This document shows, one piece after another, positions 25,448 to 34,839 of a stretch of DNA of 49,878 bases. The position numbers and the translations under genes are program-made. The DNA lies in NCBI GenBank assembly GCA_002500765.1, contig DLSX01000258.1:6232-56109 (forward strand), in the 5' to 3' direction. This DNA comes from Neorhizobium sp. UBA7851. GTDB taxonomy: Bacteria > Pseudomonadota > Alphaproteobacteria > Rhizobiales > Rhizobiaceae. The notes beneath the pieces were generated by a model. That model was not told where the DNA came from, ran no database searches, and saw only the letters and a program-made list of their open reading frames with translations. How positions within the stretch are numbered: the first letter of the stretch is position 1; each line of letters begins with the position of its first letter.

Positions 25448-27325
25448 ATGGCTGAAATGACCTTTGATGTGGTCGTCGTTGGCGGCGGGCATGCCGGATG
25501 TGAGGCTGCGAGTGCCGCAGCCCGCGTCGGAGCCTCCGTTGCGCTGGTAACCCATAAGCGCGAAACCATCGGGGTGATGTCTTGCAATCCGGCAATTGGC
25601 GGCTTGGGTAAGGGCCACCTCGTGCGTGAGATCGATGCGCTGGATGGCTTGATGGGCCGGGTTGCCGACGCAGCCGGTATTCAGTTCCGCCTTCTTAATC
25701 GAAAAAAAGGCCCGGCTGTTCGCGGTCCGCGGACACAGGCAGACCGCCGGCTTTATCGCGAGGCAATGCAGCGCGAGATTGAGAACCATGTCAATCTGAC
25801 GGTGGTGGAGGGCGACGCCTTCGATATAGAGATAGGTCAGAAAGGCGGTGTCGAGGCTCTGCTGCTTTCTGACGGTCGCCGAATTGCCTGCGGTTCAATC
25901 GTTCTGGCAACAGGGACTTTTCTGCGTGGACTTATCCACATTGGTCAAAAGAAGATCCCGGCTGGTCGAAGTGGTGAAGCGCCGTCTCTCGGCCTTTCGG
26001 AAACATTAAGGCGTCACGGGTTTGCTCTAGGTCGGTTGAAGACGGGCACGCCTGCCCGGCTGGACGGGCGGACTATCGACTGGGCGTCCATCGACAGCCA
26101 GGAAGCGGATGATATTCCGACGCCTTTCTCCTTCATGACGGATCGGATCACCAATCCTCAGATTGCTTGCGGCGTTACGCGAACGACGGCTGAAACCCAT
26201 CGAATTATTGCCGACAACATTCATCTGTCGGCAATGTATTCCGGTCAGATCGAAGGTGTTGGCCCCCGTTATTGCCCGTCGATCGAAGACAAGATCGTTC
26301 GGTTTGGCGAGCGCGATGGCCACCAGATTTTCCTTGAGCCGGAAGGTCTCGATGATTTTACTGTCTACCCCAATGGAATTTCGACTTCCCTGCCGGAGGA
26401 GATTCAAGAGGCATTTGTCCGCACGATACCCGGCCTTGAGAATGTTACGATCCTTCACCCGGCCTATGCCATTGAATATGATCACATCGATCCGCGAGAG
26501 CTGCAGCCCTGGCTGGAGACAAGATCGGTAAAGGGTTTGTTCCTGGTTGGGCAGATCAACGGGACCACCGGCTACGAGGAGGCAGGCGCCCAAGGGCTGG
26601 TGGGTGGTTTGAACGCTGCACGTCGTGCCCAGGGATTGCAGCCCTACAGTTTCAGCCGAACTGAATCCTATATCGGCGTCATGGTGGACGATCTTATCAA
26701 CCGTGGTGTCACCGAGCCCTACCGCATGTTTACTTCCAGGGCGGAGTTCCGGCTGTCGCTTCGGGCAGACAATGCTGACATGCGTCTGACAGGGTTGGGG
26801 ATGCAGCTCGGGCTTGTTGGCAAAGATCGCGCGGCGAAGTTCTCGATCTATGTGGAAGCACTGGATGCCGGGCGCGACCAGCTTCGGGCGCTTACCCTCA
26901 CTCCGAATGAAGCAAATCGGCACGGATTGCACCTCAACAAGGACGGCCAGCGCCGCAGCGGGTACGAGATATTGTCTTACCCCGATATTGATATGACGCA
27001 CCTAATGCGGATATGGACCGAGTTATCGTGCTTGTCGCCGAAGGTAGCCGAGGCTCTGGAGATCGAAGCCAGTTACGCCGTCTATATGGAACGGCAGGCA
27101 AATGACATTCGGTCAGTTCAGCGCGATGAAGGGTTGGAAATACCGGAGCTTTTTGATTTCGATAGTTTGTCAGGTTTATCGAACGAGCTTAAACTGAAAC
27201 TCCGTCGTGCTCGGCCTCGAACGATTGCGCAGGCTGCGAAGATCGAAGGAATGACGCCAGCCGCGGTAACGCTGCTCTTGGCTCTTATAAGGAAAACCGA
27301 AAATAAAATGAGGCAGGCATCTTGA
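25448..27325 (+). CDS. mnmG: tRNA uridine-5-carboxymethylaminomethyl modification enzyme MnmG
   Basis: This FAD protein is the partner of MnmE in modifying wobble uridine. The 625-residue protein has the Rossmann motif VVGGGHAGCEAA at 10-21, SCNPAIGGLGKGHLVREIDALDG, the FAD-site QINGTTGYEEAGAQGLVGGLNAA, FTSRAEFRLSLRADNAD, and the C-terminal helical region that binds MnmE. It starts 24 bases after mnmE and overlaps rsmG by four. parS-like sites lie at both ends of the gene. Confidence 0.98.
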   Translation: MAEMTFDVVVVGGGHAGCEAASAAARVGASVALVTHKRETIGVMSCNPAIGGLGKGHLVREIDALDGLMGRVADAAGIQFRLLNRKKGPAVRGPRTQADRRLYREAMQREIENHVNLTVVEGDAFDIEIGQKGGVEALLLSDGRRIACGSIVLATGTFLRGLIHIGQKKIPAGRSGEAPSLGLSETLRRHGFALGRLKTGTPARLDGRTIDWASIDSQEADDIPTPFSFMTDRITNPQIACGVTRTTAETHRIIADNIHLSAMYSGQIEGVGPRYCPSIEDKIVRFGERDGHQIFLEPEGLDDFTVYPNGISTSLPEEIQEAFVRTIPGLENVTILHPAYAIEYDHIDPRELQPWLETRSVKGLFLVGQINGTTGYEEAGAQGLVGGLNAARRAQGLQPYSFSRTESYIGVMVDDLINRGVTEPYRMFTSRAEFRLSLRADNADMRLTGLGMQLGLVGKDRAAKFSIYVEALDAGRDQLRALTLTPNEANRHGLHLNKDGQRRSGYEILSYPDIDMTHLMRIWTELSCLSPKVAEALEIEASYAVYMERQANDIRSVQRDEGLEIPELFDFDSLSGLSNELKLKLRRARPRTIAQAAKIEGMTPAAVTLLLALIRKTENKMRQAS

Positions 27326-27924
27326 TTCCCGGTGTTTCACGTGAAACGCAAGATCGGTTGCAGCAGTTTGCTGATCTGTTTCAGAAATGGGCGAAAACAA
27401 TCAATCTTGTCGCCCCTTCTACACAAGAGGATATGTGGCAACGCCATATAGCAGATAGCGCGCAGATCTTCCGCTTAGCGGATAAGGTGGGAACCTGGGT
27501 TGACCTCGGCTCGGGTGGCGGATTTCCTGGTGTGATAACCGCTATTTTGCTGTCCGAATGTAAGGATGGCTGGGTGCATCTTGTCGAAAGCAATCAAAAG
27601 AAAGCCGCCTTTTTGCGCGTGGCACTCGCATCAACAGGCGCCAGAGGTACGATTCATGGGGTTCGCATAGAAGACGCTCCCAAGCTTATTCCTCAATGCG
27701 ACTTCGTTTCCGCGCGTGCGCTTGCAGATCTCGATAAGCTTTTGGGATACGCTTCGCCTTGGTTGCTCAATAAGCCATCAACAGCTTTCTTCCACAAAGG
27801 TCGGGATTATGAATCCGAATTAAAAAAAGCGCATGGTCGCTGGCGCTTTGATTTGGTAAGACATCAGAGTTCAATCCAAGCGGATTCGGTTATCCTAGAG
27901 ATCGGCAATCTGCGGCGAACATAA
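27322..27924 (+). CDS. rsmG: 16S rRNA (guanine-527-N7)-methyltransferase
   Basis: It methylates G527 of 16S rRNA using S-adenosylmethionine. The 200-residue protein has FQKWAKTINLVAPS, RHIADSAQIF and the SAM-binding VDLGSGGGFPGV. The start is a TTG at 27322 overlapping the mnmG stop (TTGA), with AGGCAGG upstream; no ATG is available before the conserved region. A parS-like site lies within codons 4-9. This gene is visibly more AT-rich than most of the window. Confidence 0.94.
   Translation: MIPGVSRETQDRLQQFADLFQKWAKTINLVAPSTQEDMWQRHIADSAQIFRLADKVGTWVDLGSGGGFPGVITAILLSECKDGWVHLVESNQKKAAFLRVALASTGARGTIHGVRIEDAPKLIPQCDFVSARALADLDKLLGYASPWLLNKPSTAFFHKGRDYESELKKAHGRWRFDLVRHQSSIQADSVILEIGNLRRT
27333..27348. 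other. parS: parS-like centromere site 2
   Basis: TGTTTCACGTGAAACG matches 15 of 16 bases of the parS consensus, with the central 14-base palindrome perfect. It lies inside the first codons of rsmG, encoding Val-Ser-Arg-Glu-Thr, 0.6 kb before parA. Confidence 0.93.
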
Positions 27925-27942
27925 CCGTTAAGCAGGTGCTAG

Positions 27943-28737
27943 ATGTTTGATAAGCGTCGGATCATCACAATTGCAAATCAAAAAGGTGGGGTCGGCAAAA
28001 CGACGACAGCCATCAATCTCGCAACTGCGCTCGCCGCAATTGGCCAAAGCGTTCTGATCGTCGATCTTGATCCTCAGGGCAATGCGAGTACGGGGCTCGG
28101 GATCGATCGTCGTGATCGCAAGGTATCATCCTACGATATTCTCGTTGGTGAGGCCAATGTCGGTGAAGCCGCCGTTGAGACGGCCGTTCCCAATCTGTCG
28201 ATCGTTCCGTCGACGATGGATCTCCTGGGCTTCGAAATGGAAATCTCTCAAGCCCAGGATAGAGCTTTCAGGCTAAAAAAAGCGCTGGTTTCCGCAGGTG
28301 CTGAGAAATTCAACTATATTCTGCTTGATTGTCCACCGTCGTTCAATCTGTTGACCATGAACGCGATGGCTGCTGCCGATTCGGTTCTCGTACCCTTGCA
28401 ATGCGAGTTTTTTGCTCTCGAAGGCTTGAGCCAGTTGCTGGAAACGGTTGACCAGGTCCGTCGTACGGTCAATCCGACGCTTGATATCCAAGGTATTGTT
28501 CTAACGATGTTCGATGCCCGTAACAATCTGGCTCAGCAGGTTGTCAATGATGTCCGAACCTATCTCGGAGAGAAGGTCTATCAAACACTCATCCCGCGTA
28601 ATGTGCGGGTTTCCGAAGCGCCGTCATATGGTAAGCCGGCTATCCTTTATGATCTGAAATGCGCAGGCAGTCAGGCATATTTGCAACTGGCCTCTGAAGT
28701 TATCCAGCGCGAGAGAATGCGTAAAGTCGCAGCATAA
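27943..28737 (+). CDS. parA: Chromosome partitioning ATPase ParA
   Basis: ParA forms ATP-dependent gradients on the nucleoid that pull ParB-parS complexes apart. The 264-residue protein has the deviant Walker A KGGVGKTT (14-21), the VDLDPQGNAS motif and LLDCPPSFNLLTMNAM. It begins 18 bases after rsmG and ends 24 bases before parB. With parB and the parS sites it forms the chromosomal segregation system. Confidence 0.98.
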   Translation: MFDKRRIITIANQKGGVGKTTTAINLATALAAIGQSVLIVDLDPQGNASTGLGIDRRDRKVSSYDILVGEANVGEAAVETAVPNLSIVPSTMDLLGFEMEISQAQDRAFRLKKALVSAGAEKFNYILLDCPPSFNLLTMNAMAAADSVLVPLQCEFFALEGLSQLLETVDQVRRTVNPTLDIQGIVLTMFDARNNLAQQVVNDVRTYLGEKVYQTLIPRNVRVSEAPSYGKPAILYDLKCAGSQAYLQLASEVIQRERMRKVAA

Positions 28738-28761
28738 GACGTAGTAAACAGGGTAAAGCTT

Positions 28762-29640
28762 ATGAACGACGATGTTTCGAAGCGCCGGCTAGGGCGTGGT
28801 CTGGCAGCTCTGATCGGTGAAATGGATCAGCCGATGCCTGCCGGCAATACGCCGGTCAATGTCAACCCTGACCGAATGGTGCCGATCGAGAACATCACGC
28901 GCAACCCGCGCAACCCACGTCGTCATTTCGATGAAAGCGAGCTGCAGGATCTGGCAAGTTCGATCCGTCAGCATGGCATCGTCCAACCGATCGTCACAAG
29001 GACCCTCTCGGACGGGCAGTTCGAGATCATTGCCGGCGAACGCCGCTGGCGGGCGTCTCAGCTTGCCGGACTGGTGGAAGTACCGGTTATCGTCCGTAAC
29101 GTCGATGACAGGACGGCGCTGGAGATCGCGATCGTCGAGAACGTCCAGCGCTCCGATCTCAATCCGCTTGAAGAGGCGCTTGGCTATGAGCAGCTTATCG
29201 CCGAGCATGGATATACGCAGAATGATCTGGGCGACATCATCGGCAAAAGCCGCAGCCATGTGGCAAACAGCCTTCGCCTGCTGAAGCTTCCCTCCCCTGT
29301 TCGCGATATGCTGTCATCCGGCACGCTTTCCGCCGGTCATGCGCGTGCGCTCATCCCAACGTCGGATCCGACCGCCCTGGCGAAGGCAGTGGTTGCCAAG
29401 GGGATGTCGGTTCGCGACGCGGAGCGTCTGGCGCAGAACGATATCCGGGGACAGTCCGAACCGCAGGCTGCAGCCAAGCCCGAAAAGGATTCGGATACGG
29501 TCGCGCTGGAAAGGACTTTGACGGACTCGCTTGGGCTGGAAGTGAAGATCAGCCACAAGGGTGGCCCAGGCCAGATCAGGATTTCCTACAAGACGCTTGA
29601 GCAGCTGGAAGAAATTTGCCGGCTTCTGGAGCGTCGTTGA
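28762..29640 (+). CDS. parB: Chromosome partitioning protein ParB
   Basis: ParB is a CTP-dependent DNA clamp that loads at parS and spreads over neighbouring DNA. The 292-residue protein has an N-terminal ParA-stimulating segment (GRGLAALIG, 11-19), the CTP-binding motifs GERRWRA (92-98) and ENVQR (126-130), a helix-turn-helix at about 151-172 that reads parS, and a C-terminal dimerisation domain after a polar linker. A strong terminator follows. Confidence 0.98.
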   Translation: MNDDVSKRRLGRGLAALIGEMDQPMPAGNTPVNVNPDRMVPIENITRNPRNPRRHFDESELQDLASSIRQHGIVQPIVTRTLSDGQFEIIAGERRWRASQLAGLVEVPVIVRNVDDRTALEIAIVENVQRSDLNPLEEALGYEQLIAEHGYTQNDLGDIIGKSRSHVANSLRLLKLPSPVRDMLSSGTLSAGHARALIPTSDPTALAKAVVAKGMSVRDAERLAQNDIRGQSEPQAAAKPEKDSDTVALERTLTDSLGLEVKISHKGGPGQIRISYKTLEQLEEICRLLERR

Positions 29641-29672
29641 GCGCTCGACGATCTTCGGTTATGTGAGACATG

Positions 29673-29707
29673 ATCCGCGTAAAGCTTTGGTTTTACGCGG
29701 ATTTTTT
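29673..29707 (+). terminator. Terminator of the parAB transcript
   Basis: An 11-pair perfect stem (ATCCGCGTAAA / TTTACGCGGAT, eight-base loop) is followed by a run of Ts. It abuts the holA stop codon at 29708, so the converging genes are only 67 bases apart. Confidence 0.9.
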
Positions 29708-30739
29708 CTATTTAGATGCCTGAAGGGCTGCGCCCAGCAAAGCATGAAATACGATGCTTGGCTCGAGGCTTTGTCGTTGACGGGACATGAGCACCGCAGA
29801 TTGTACTCGCGCAGCTTCACGGCTGACGGCTTCCGGCCGCCAGGCTCTGAGGGCTCTTTCGAAAACGGGCTTCCGTTTGAAGTGGATGTGACGGCCAAGT
29901 GTCGCCATAACCTGAGCGGCAGGCGTCCGCCTTTCCTCCATCTCGATCTTCATCGCATCAAGCAACTGAAATTGCTTCAGGCACGATTGCAGGATGAGGA
30001 AGAGCGGAGTTTTGGACGCGAGAATTTTCTGGAACGCGCGATGGAAGGCTGGCAGATCGCCGATCAATATGGCATCGACCGCGTCATCAGCGGATACGCT
30101 GCTTGCATCCCCGATGATCTCATCGACGTGATGCTCCTCGATCCTTGCCAATCCGCGGCAGTAGAGAGCGAGCTTTCGAATCTCGTTTCGGGAAGCTACA
30201 CGGTCACCACCCAACTGGTCGATCAGATGCCGCCGAGCTTCACTGGTAATGGTAAGTGAATCGCTGGCCAGTTCCACATCGATGAGGGCATTCAGCGCGC
30301 GGGCATCGTCGGCATAACACGGGATAACCGCGACGGAGCGGGATGGTTCGACGATCTTCCTGAGTCCGCTTCCCTTCTTCAGGTCACCGGCCTCGATAAG
30401 AAGAGTATTGGCTGGTACACCCTGCCCCAAGATGGTCTGGACAGCGTCCAGGACAGGTTTTTCGTTATTCACGCCGCGCAGCCAGATGAGCTTCTCACCG
30501 CCGAAAAGCCCGAGCGCGTTCACCTCGTCCAGAAGCCGTCCTGGATCGCCCTGGAGGTCTGTTGCGTCAAGTTTGAGGAGCGCAAAGGGATCGTCGAGCG
30601 CAACCCCACTACGCTTGGCAATGAGATTGGCTCGTTCGGAGACAAGTCCGCGATCAGGTCCGTAGATAACGTAGAAGCGATAGAGTTCGGCACCCTTTTC
30701 CAGAAAACGCTCGAACTCATGCGACTTTATTTCTGCCAT
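29708..30739 (-). CDS. holA: DNA polymerase III subunit delta
   Basis: Delta is the clamp-loader subunit that opens the beta sliding clamp. The 343-residue protein has the expected organisation: an N-terminal AAA-like domain lacking a true P-loop (VIYGPDRGLVSERANLIAKR), the LIWLRGVNNEKP segment, ALIDVEL and the LIDQLGGDRVASRNEIRKLALY signature, then the C-terminal collar helices. It overlaps lptE by 13 bases at its start. The order leuS-lptE-holA is common in bacteria. Confidence 0.95.
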   Translation of the reverse strand: MAEIKSHEFERFLEKGAELYRFYVIYGPDRGLVSERANLIAKRSGVALDDPFALLKLDATDLQGDPGRLLDEVNALGLFGGEKLIWLRGVNNEKPVLDAVQTILGQGVPANTLLIEAGDLKKGSGLRKIVEPSRSVAVIPCYADDARALNALIDVELASDSLTITSEARRHLIDQLGGDRVASRNEIRKLALYCRGLARIEEHHVDEIIGDASSVSADDAVDAILIGDLPAFHRAFQKILASKTPLFLILQSCLKQFQLLDAMKIEMEERRTPAAQVMATLGRHIHFKRKPVFERALRAWRPEAVSREAARVQSAVLMSRQRQSLEPSIVFHALLGAALQASK

Positions 30740-31287
30740 GCGGGCTGCTGTAACGGCGGTTCCTTGGAAAGCGCGATCGCTATATCCGCACGGATGAATT
30801 CGGCGAGTTCCCTGGCCGCACGATTTTCACCATCTCTGATGGTGCGCAGCTTGGCAAAACTCTGGCTGGAAACATCAATCAGCGCGACGCTCGAATGCTC
30901 GCTACGCTTGAGAACCTGACCATCGGCGGTACGTGTAAGGGTATAGGAACCGGTCACCTGGACACGTCCAGGCACCGGGGCATTGACCTCTGTCAAGCCA
31001 TCGTCATCAAGCACGTTCGACGCCGTAGTGGAGACGCGCAGCGTGAGATCGTAAGCCGGATTCAAGGGCTCGCCGGCGCCGCCGGCCGCGAGGAAAACGA
31101 GCTCGTTGCGAACAACCTGCTCTATGCGGTTCTTCGGCTCGGAAAAGCCGACGGATGCGAGTTTGGGAGCTGTGCCACCGGCTTGCGAATACAGTGGTCG
31201 AACCTGGCAGCCAGCCAGGCCAACGCAAAGTGCCAGGCCCAGCAGGAGGGCGCTACGGCGCGGCAGTGATGAGCGGTCAGGCAACAA
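30727..31287 (-). CDS. lptE: LPS-assembly lipoprotein LptE
   Basis: LptE plugs the LptD barrel in the outer membrane and helps place lipopolysaccharide on the surface. The 186-residue protein has a twin-Arg-like basic N-terminus, a hydrophobic segment and the lipobox LAGC (Cys about residue 27), followed by VRPLYSQ, a common start of mature alphaproteobacterial LptE. The start is a TTG at 31287 inside the end of leuS (11-base overlap); an in-frame stop lies two codons upstream, so no earlier start exists. Confidence 0.88.
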   Translation of the reverse strand: MLPDRSSLPRRSALLLGLALCVGLAGCQVRPLYSQAGGTAPKLASVGFSEPKNRIEQVVRNELVFLAAGGAGEPLNPAYDLTLRVSTTASNVLDDDGLTEVNAPVPGRVQVTGSYTLTRTADGQVLKRSEHSSVALIDVSSQSFAKLRTIRDGENRAARELAEFIRADIAIALSKEPPLQQPAWQK

Positions 31288-33910
31288 TGTTCACGATCCT
31301 CTGTGGGACAACAATGATTTTCTTCGGCGCGCGGCCTTCAAGAGCGGTTTTCACCACATCCAGAGCCAAAACTGCAGCTTCGACAGCAGTTTGATCCGCG
31401 TCGCGCGCGATTGTCAATTCAGCGCGCTTCTTGCCATTGATCTGGACTGGCAGTGTGACTTCATTTTCGACAACCAGAGCCTGATCGAACGCGGGCCATG
31501 CCGTTTTAGAGACCATTTCGCCATTGCCGAGCACCGTCCAGCATTCCTCGGCCAGATGCGGCGTCATCGGCGCGACGATCTGGATGAGGATTTCGGCGGC
31601 GTTGCGAACGGCAGCGCGATAGGCCTCGTCACCCTTACCGGCAGCAACGTCAGTCAGCGGGGCTGCAAGGGCGTTCACGAGCTCATAAATACGCGCCACG
31701 GCCTTGTTGAAGGAGAGCTTGTCTAGATCGCCCTGAACCGCCTTCAGCGTCTTGTGGGCGAGCTGTGAGATCGCCAGACCATCACCTTCCTTGGCGGGCG
31801 CCGGGGAAACCGTCCTGAGATTGTCGGCGGCTTCCGAAATCAGACGCCACAGGCGCTGGGTGAAGCGGTGTGCGCCTTCAACGCCCGCTTCCGACCAGAT
31901 GACGTCACGATCCGGCGGGCTGTCGGAGAGGACGAAGAAGCGAGCCGTGTCGGCGCCGTAGGAGGCGATGATATCGTCCGGATCGACGACATTCTTCTTC
32001 GACTTCGACATCTTCTCGATCGAGCCGATGGTGACTTCCTCACCGCTTTTCAGCAGGGTTGCAGTGCGCTTGCCGTCGATTTCCTCGATTCTGATGTCGG
32101 CTGGAGCGACCCATTCGCCCTTCTGACCTTCAGCGCCGAGACGGTAGGTCTCGTGGACGACCATGCCTTGGGTGAAGAGACCCTTGAAGGGTTCCTTGAC
32201 GCTGACATGACCGGTCTCGCGCATGGCGCGGGTGAAGAAACGGGAATAGAGCAGGTGCAGGATCGCGTGCTCGATGCCGCCGATATACTGGTCGACGGGC
32301 AGCCAACGATTGGCAACGGCCGGATCGGTCGGTTCGTTCAGCCAGGGTGCCGTGAAGCGGGTGAAGTACCAGCTGGAATCGACGAACGTATCCATCGTAT
32401 CCGTCTCGCGACGGGCATCATGGCCGCATTGCGGGCAGGAGACATGGCGCCAGGTGGAGTGGCGGTCGAGCGGGTTGCCCGGCAGGTCGAAAGTGACGTC
32501 GTCGGGCAGCTTGACCGGCAGGTCCTTCTTCGGCACCGGAACGACGCCGCAGACTTCGCAATGGATGACCGGGATCGGGCAGCCCCAATAACGCTGGCGC
32601 GAGATGCCCCAGTCGCGCAGGCGGAAATTGACCTTGCGTTCGCCCTGTGGCGTGCCGGCCAGGGTTTGTCCCGACAGCTTGTCTGCGACGATCTGGAAGG
32701 CTTCATCCGTCGTTTTGCCGTCGAGGAAACGCGAATTGATCATCACGCCGTCATCGACGTAAGCGGTCTCGCCGACTTCGAACGTGGCAGCATCGCCATC
32801 GGCCGGCATGACGACCGGCACGACCGGAAGATCATATTTGCGGGCGAAATCCAGGTCGCGCTGGTCACCGGACGGGCAGCCGAAGATGGCGCCCGTGCCG
32901 TATTCCATCAACACGAAGTTTGCGACATAGACCGGCAGCTCCCAGGCGGGATCAAGCGGATGTTTGACGCGGATGCCGGTGTCGATACCCTTTTTCTCCG
33001 CCGTTTCGAGTGCGGCGAGCGAAGTGCCCTGACGGCGGCATTCCTCGGCGAAGGATTCGATAGCCGGATTCTTAGCCGCTGCGGCCTTGGCCAGCGGATG
33101 ATCGGCGGCGATTGCCAGGAAGGAAGCGCCGAACAACGTGTCCGGGCGGGTCGTATAGACGGTGACTTCGGTCTCGCCGGCCGGGGCCGTAGAGGAGACG
33201 ATCTCCCAGCGGACAGCCATGCCTTCCGAGCGGCCGATCCAGTTCTTCTGCATCAGGCGAACCTTTTCGGGCCACTGATCCAGATGATCCAGTTCGTCCA
33301 GCAGGTCCTGGCTGAAATCGGTGATCTTGAAGAACCACTGGACCAGCTCGCGCTGTTCCACCAATGCGCCAGAGCGCCAGCCGCGGCCGTCGATAACCTG
33401 TTCGTTGGCCAGAACCGTCTGGTCGATCGGGTCCCAGTTGACCTTTGACTGCTTGCGATAGACCAGGCCCTTTTCCATCATGTCTAGGAAGAGGTGCTGT
33501 TGCTGCTGGTAATATTCGACATCACAGGTGGCGAACTCGCGCGACCAGTCCAGCGAAAGGCCCATCGCCTTCAGCTGCTTCTTCATCGATTCGATGTTCT
33601 GGTAGGTCCAGGATTTCGGATGGGTCTTGTTGTCCCGCGCGGCGTTTTCCGCCGGCATGCCGAACGCATCCCAGCCCATCGGGTGCAGGACGTTGAAACC
33701 GCGGGCGCGCTTGTAGCGGGCAACCACGTCGCCCATGGCATAGTTGCGCACATGGCCCATGTGAATGCGGCCGGACGGATAGGGGAACATCTCTAGGACG
33801 TAATATTTTTCCCGCGGGTCGGCGTTGTCGGTTTCGAAAACCTTCGCCTCGTTCCATTTCTGCTGCCAACGGGGTTCAGCATCGCGCGGGTTGTAACGTT
33901 CAGTCGCCAT
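31277..33910 (-). CDS. leuS: Leucyl-tRNA synthetase
   Basis: It charges tRNA-Leu and edits mischarged products. The 877-residue class I enzyme has the HIGH motif as HMGH (50-53), the zinc-binding pairs CEVC (451-454) and CPQC (492-495), the CP1 editing domain (TTRPDTLFG about 253-261) and KMSKS (633-637). The ATG at 33910 gives the family N-terminus MATERYNPRDAEPRWQ; a 24-codon longer frame is unlikely. It is the first gene of leuS-lptE-holA and divergent from yggS. Confidence 0.98.
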   Translation of the reverse strand: MATERYNPRDAEPRWQQKWNEAKVFETDNADPREKYYVLEMFPYPSGRIHMGHVRNYAMGDVVARYKRARGFNVLHPMGWDAFGMPAENAARDNKTHPKSWTYQNIESMKKQLKAMGLSLDWSREFATCDVEYYQQQQHLFLDMMEKGLVYRKQSKVNWDPIDQTVLANEQVIDGRGWRSGALVEQRELVQWFFKITDFSQDLLDELDHLDQWPEKVRLMQKNWIGRSEGMAVRWEIVSSTAPAGETEVTVYTTRPDTLFGASFLAIAADHPLAKAAAAKNPAIESFAEECRRQGTSLAALETAEKKGIDTGIRVKHPLDPAWELPVYVANFVLMEYGTGAIFGCPSGDQRDLDFARKYDLPVVPVVMPADGDAATFEVGETAYVDDGVMINSRFLDGKTTDEAFQIVADKLSGQTLAGTPQGERKVNFRLRDWGISRQRYWGCPIPVIHCEVCGVVPVPKKDLPVKLPDDVTFDLPGNPLDRHSTWRHVSCPQCGHDARRETDTMDTFVDSSWYFTRFTAPWLNEPTDPAVANRWLPVDQYIGGIEHAILHLLYSRFFTRAMRETGHVSVKEPFKGLFTQGMVVHETYRLGAEGQKGEWVAPADIRIEEIDGKRTATLLKSGEEVTIGSIEKMSKSKKNVVDPDDIIASYGADTARFFVLSDSPPDRDVIWSEAGVEGAHRFTQRLWRLISEAADNLRTVSPAPAKEGDGLAISQLAHKTLKAVQGDLDKLSFNKAVARIYELVNALAAPLTDVAAGKGDEAYRAAVRNAAEILIQIVAPMTPHLAEECWTVLGNGEMVSKTAWPAFDQALVVENEVTLPVQINGKKRAELTIARDADQTAVEAAVLALDVVKTALEGRAPKKIIVVPQRIVNIVA

Positions 33911-34091
33911 CTGGATGATATTCCGGGAAATCAGGATAAAAGTTTCGGGCAGACCTTCACCATGAATGGCCGCAAGCGTCAAGTTTTTGAGGCTTGCGGG
34001 GTGTCAAACTTTGATGCGGAATACCCTTGGCAGAGCCTCATATGGGCTTTAATCGCTGATCTCACAAGAAATGCGGAAAAGGATGCGGGCA

Positions 34092-34751
34092 ATGGACATC
34101 GAAGAACGGCTTCAGGACGTGAAGGGCAAGATTGCCAAGGCAGAGAAATATGCCAAACGTCCGGTGGGTTCCGCGACGCTGGTTGCCGTGTCCAAAACCT
34201 TCGATGCCGATGCGATCCGTCCCGTGATTGCTGCGGGTCAGCGTGTATTCGGCGAAAACCGGGTGCAGGAGAGCCAGGGAAAATGGCCGGAGCTTAAAGC
34301 CGAGACTGCGGGTATCGAATTGCACCTGATCGGGCCCCTGCAATCCAACAAGGCCGGCGATGCGATTGCGCTGTTTGACGTGATAGAGACCGTCGATCGC
34401 GAAAAGATTGCCATAGCGCTTGCCGAGGAGATGAAGAAGCAGGGCAAATCGCCTAAGCTTTATGTGCAGGTGAATACCGGGCTCGAGCCTCAGAAGGCAG
34501 GTATCGAGCCGAAGCAAACCGCGGCTTTCGTTGACCTATGCCGCAATGAGCTGGGTCTCTCGATCGAGGGACTGATGTGCATTCCCCCGGCTGACGAAAA
34601 TCCGGGTCCGCATTTCGCCCTGCTTGCTAAACTCGCCAAGGAATGCGGCGTCGAAAAGCTCTCCATGGGCATGTCCGGTGATTTCGAAACGGCGGTCGAA
34701 TTCGGCGCGACCAGTGTCCGTGTCGGTTCGGCCATCTTCGGGGCGCGCTGA
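34092..34751 (+). CDS. YggS-type pyridoxal phosphate homeostasis protein
   Basis: This family of single-domain alanine-racemase-fold proteins binds PLP and maintains vitamin B6 and amino-acid balance without a known catalytic reaction. The 219-residue protein has the PLP-lysine Lys35 in LVAVSKTF, FGENRVQE, HLIGPLQSNK, GLMCIPP and the C-terminal SMGMSGDFETAVEFGATSVRVGSAIFGAR. ATG at 34092 is preferred over one seven codons upstream because the family starts near MDIEERL. Confidence 0.94.
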   Translation: MDIEERLQDVKGKIAKAEKYAKRPVGSATLVAVSKTFDADAIRPVIAAGQRVFGENRVQESQGKWPELKAETAGIELHLIGPLQSNKAGDAIALFDVIETVDREKIAIALAEEMKKQGKSPKLYVQVNTGLEPQKAGIEPKQTAAFVDLCRNELGLSIEGLMCIPPADENPGPHFALLAKLAKECGVEKLSMGMSGDFETAVEFGATSVRVGSAIFGAR

Positions 34752-34839
34752 GATCTAACTCCTTCGTCGGGCTTTCCGCACCTCCCTCCCCGGCCTAGAT
34801 TGTTTCTATCAGGCTAGGCTCATGTAACGGGAGGTGCAT

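Noticed and set aside
31868..33448. Long open frame opposite leuS
   Set aside because: It lies entirely within leuS on the other strand, with no recognisable product.
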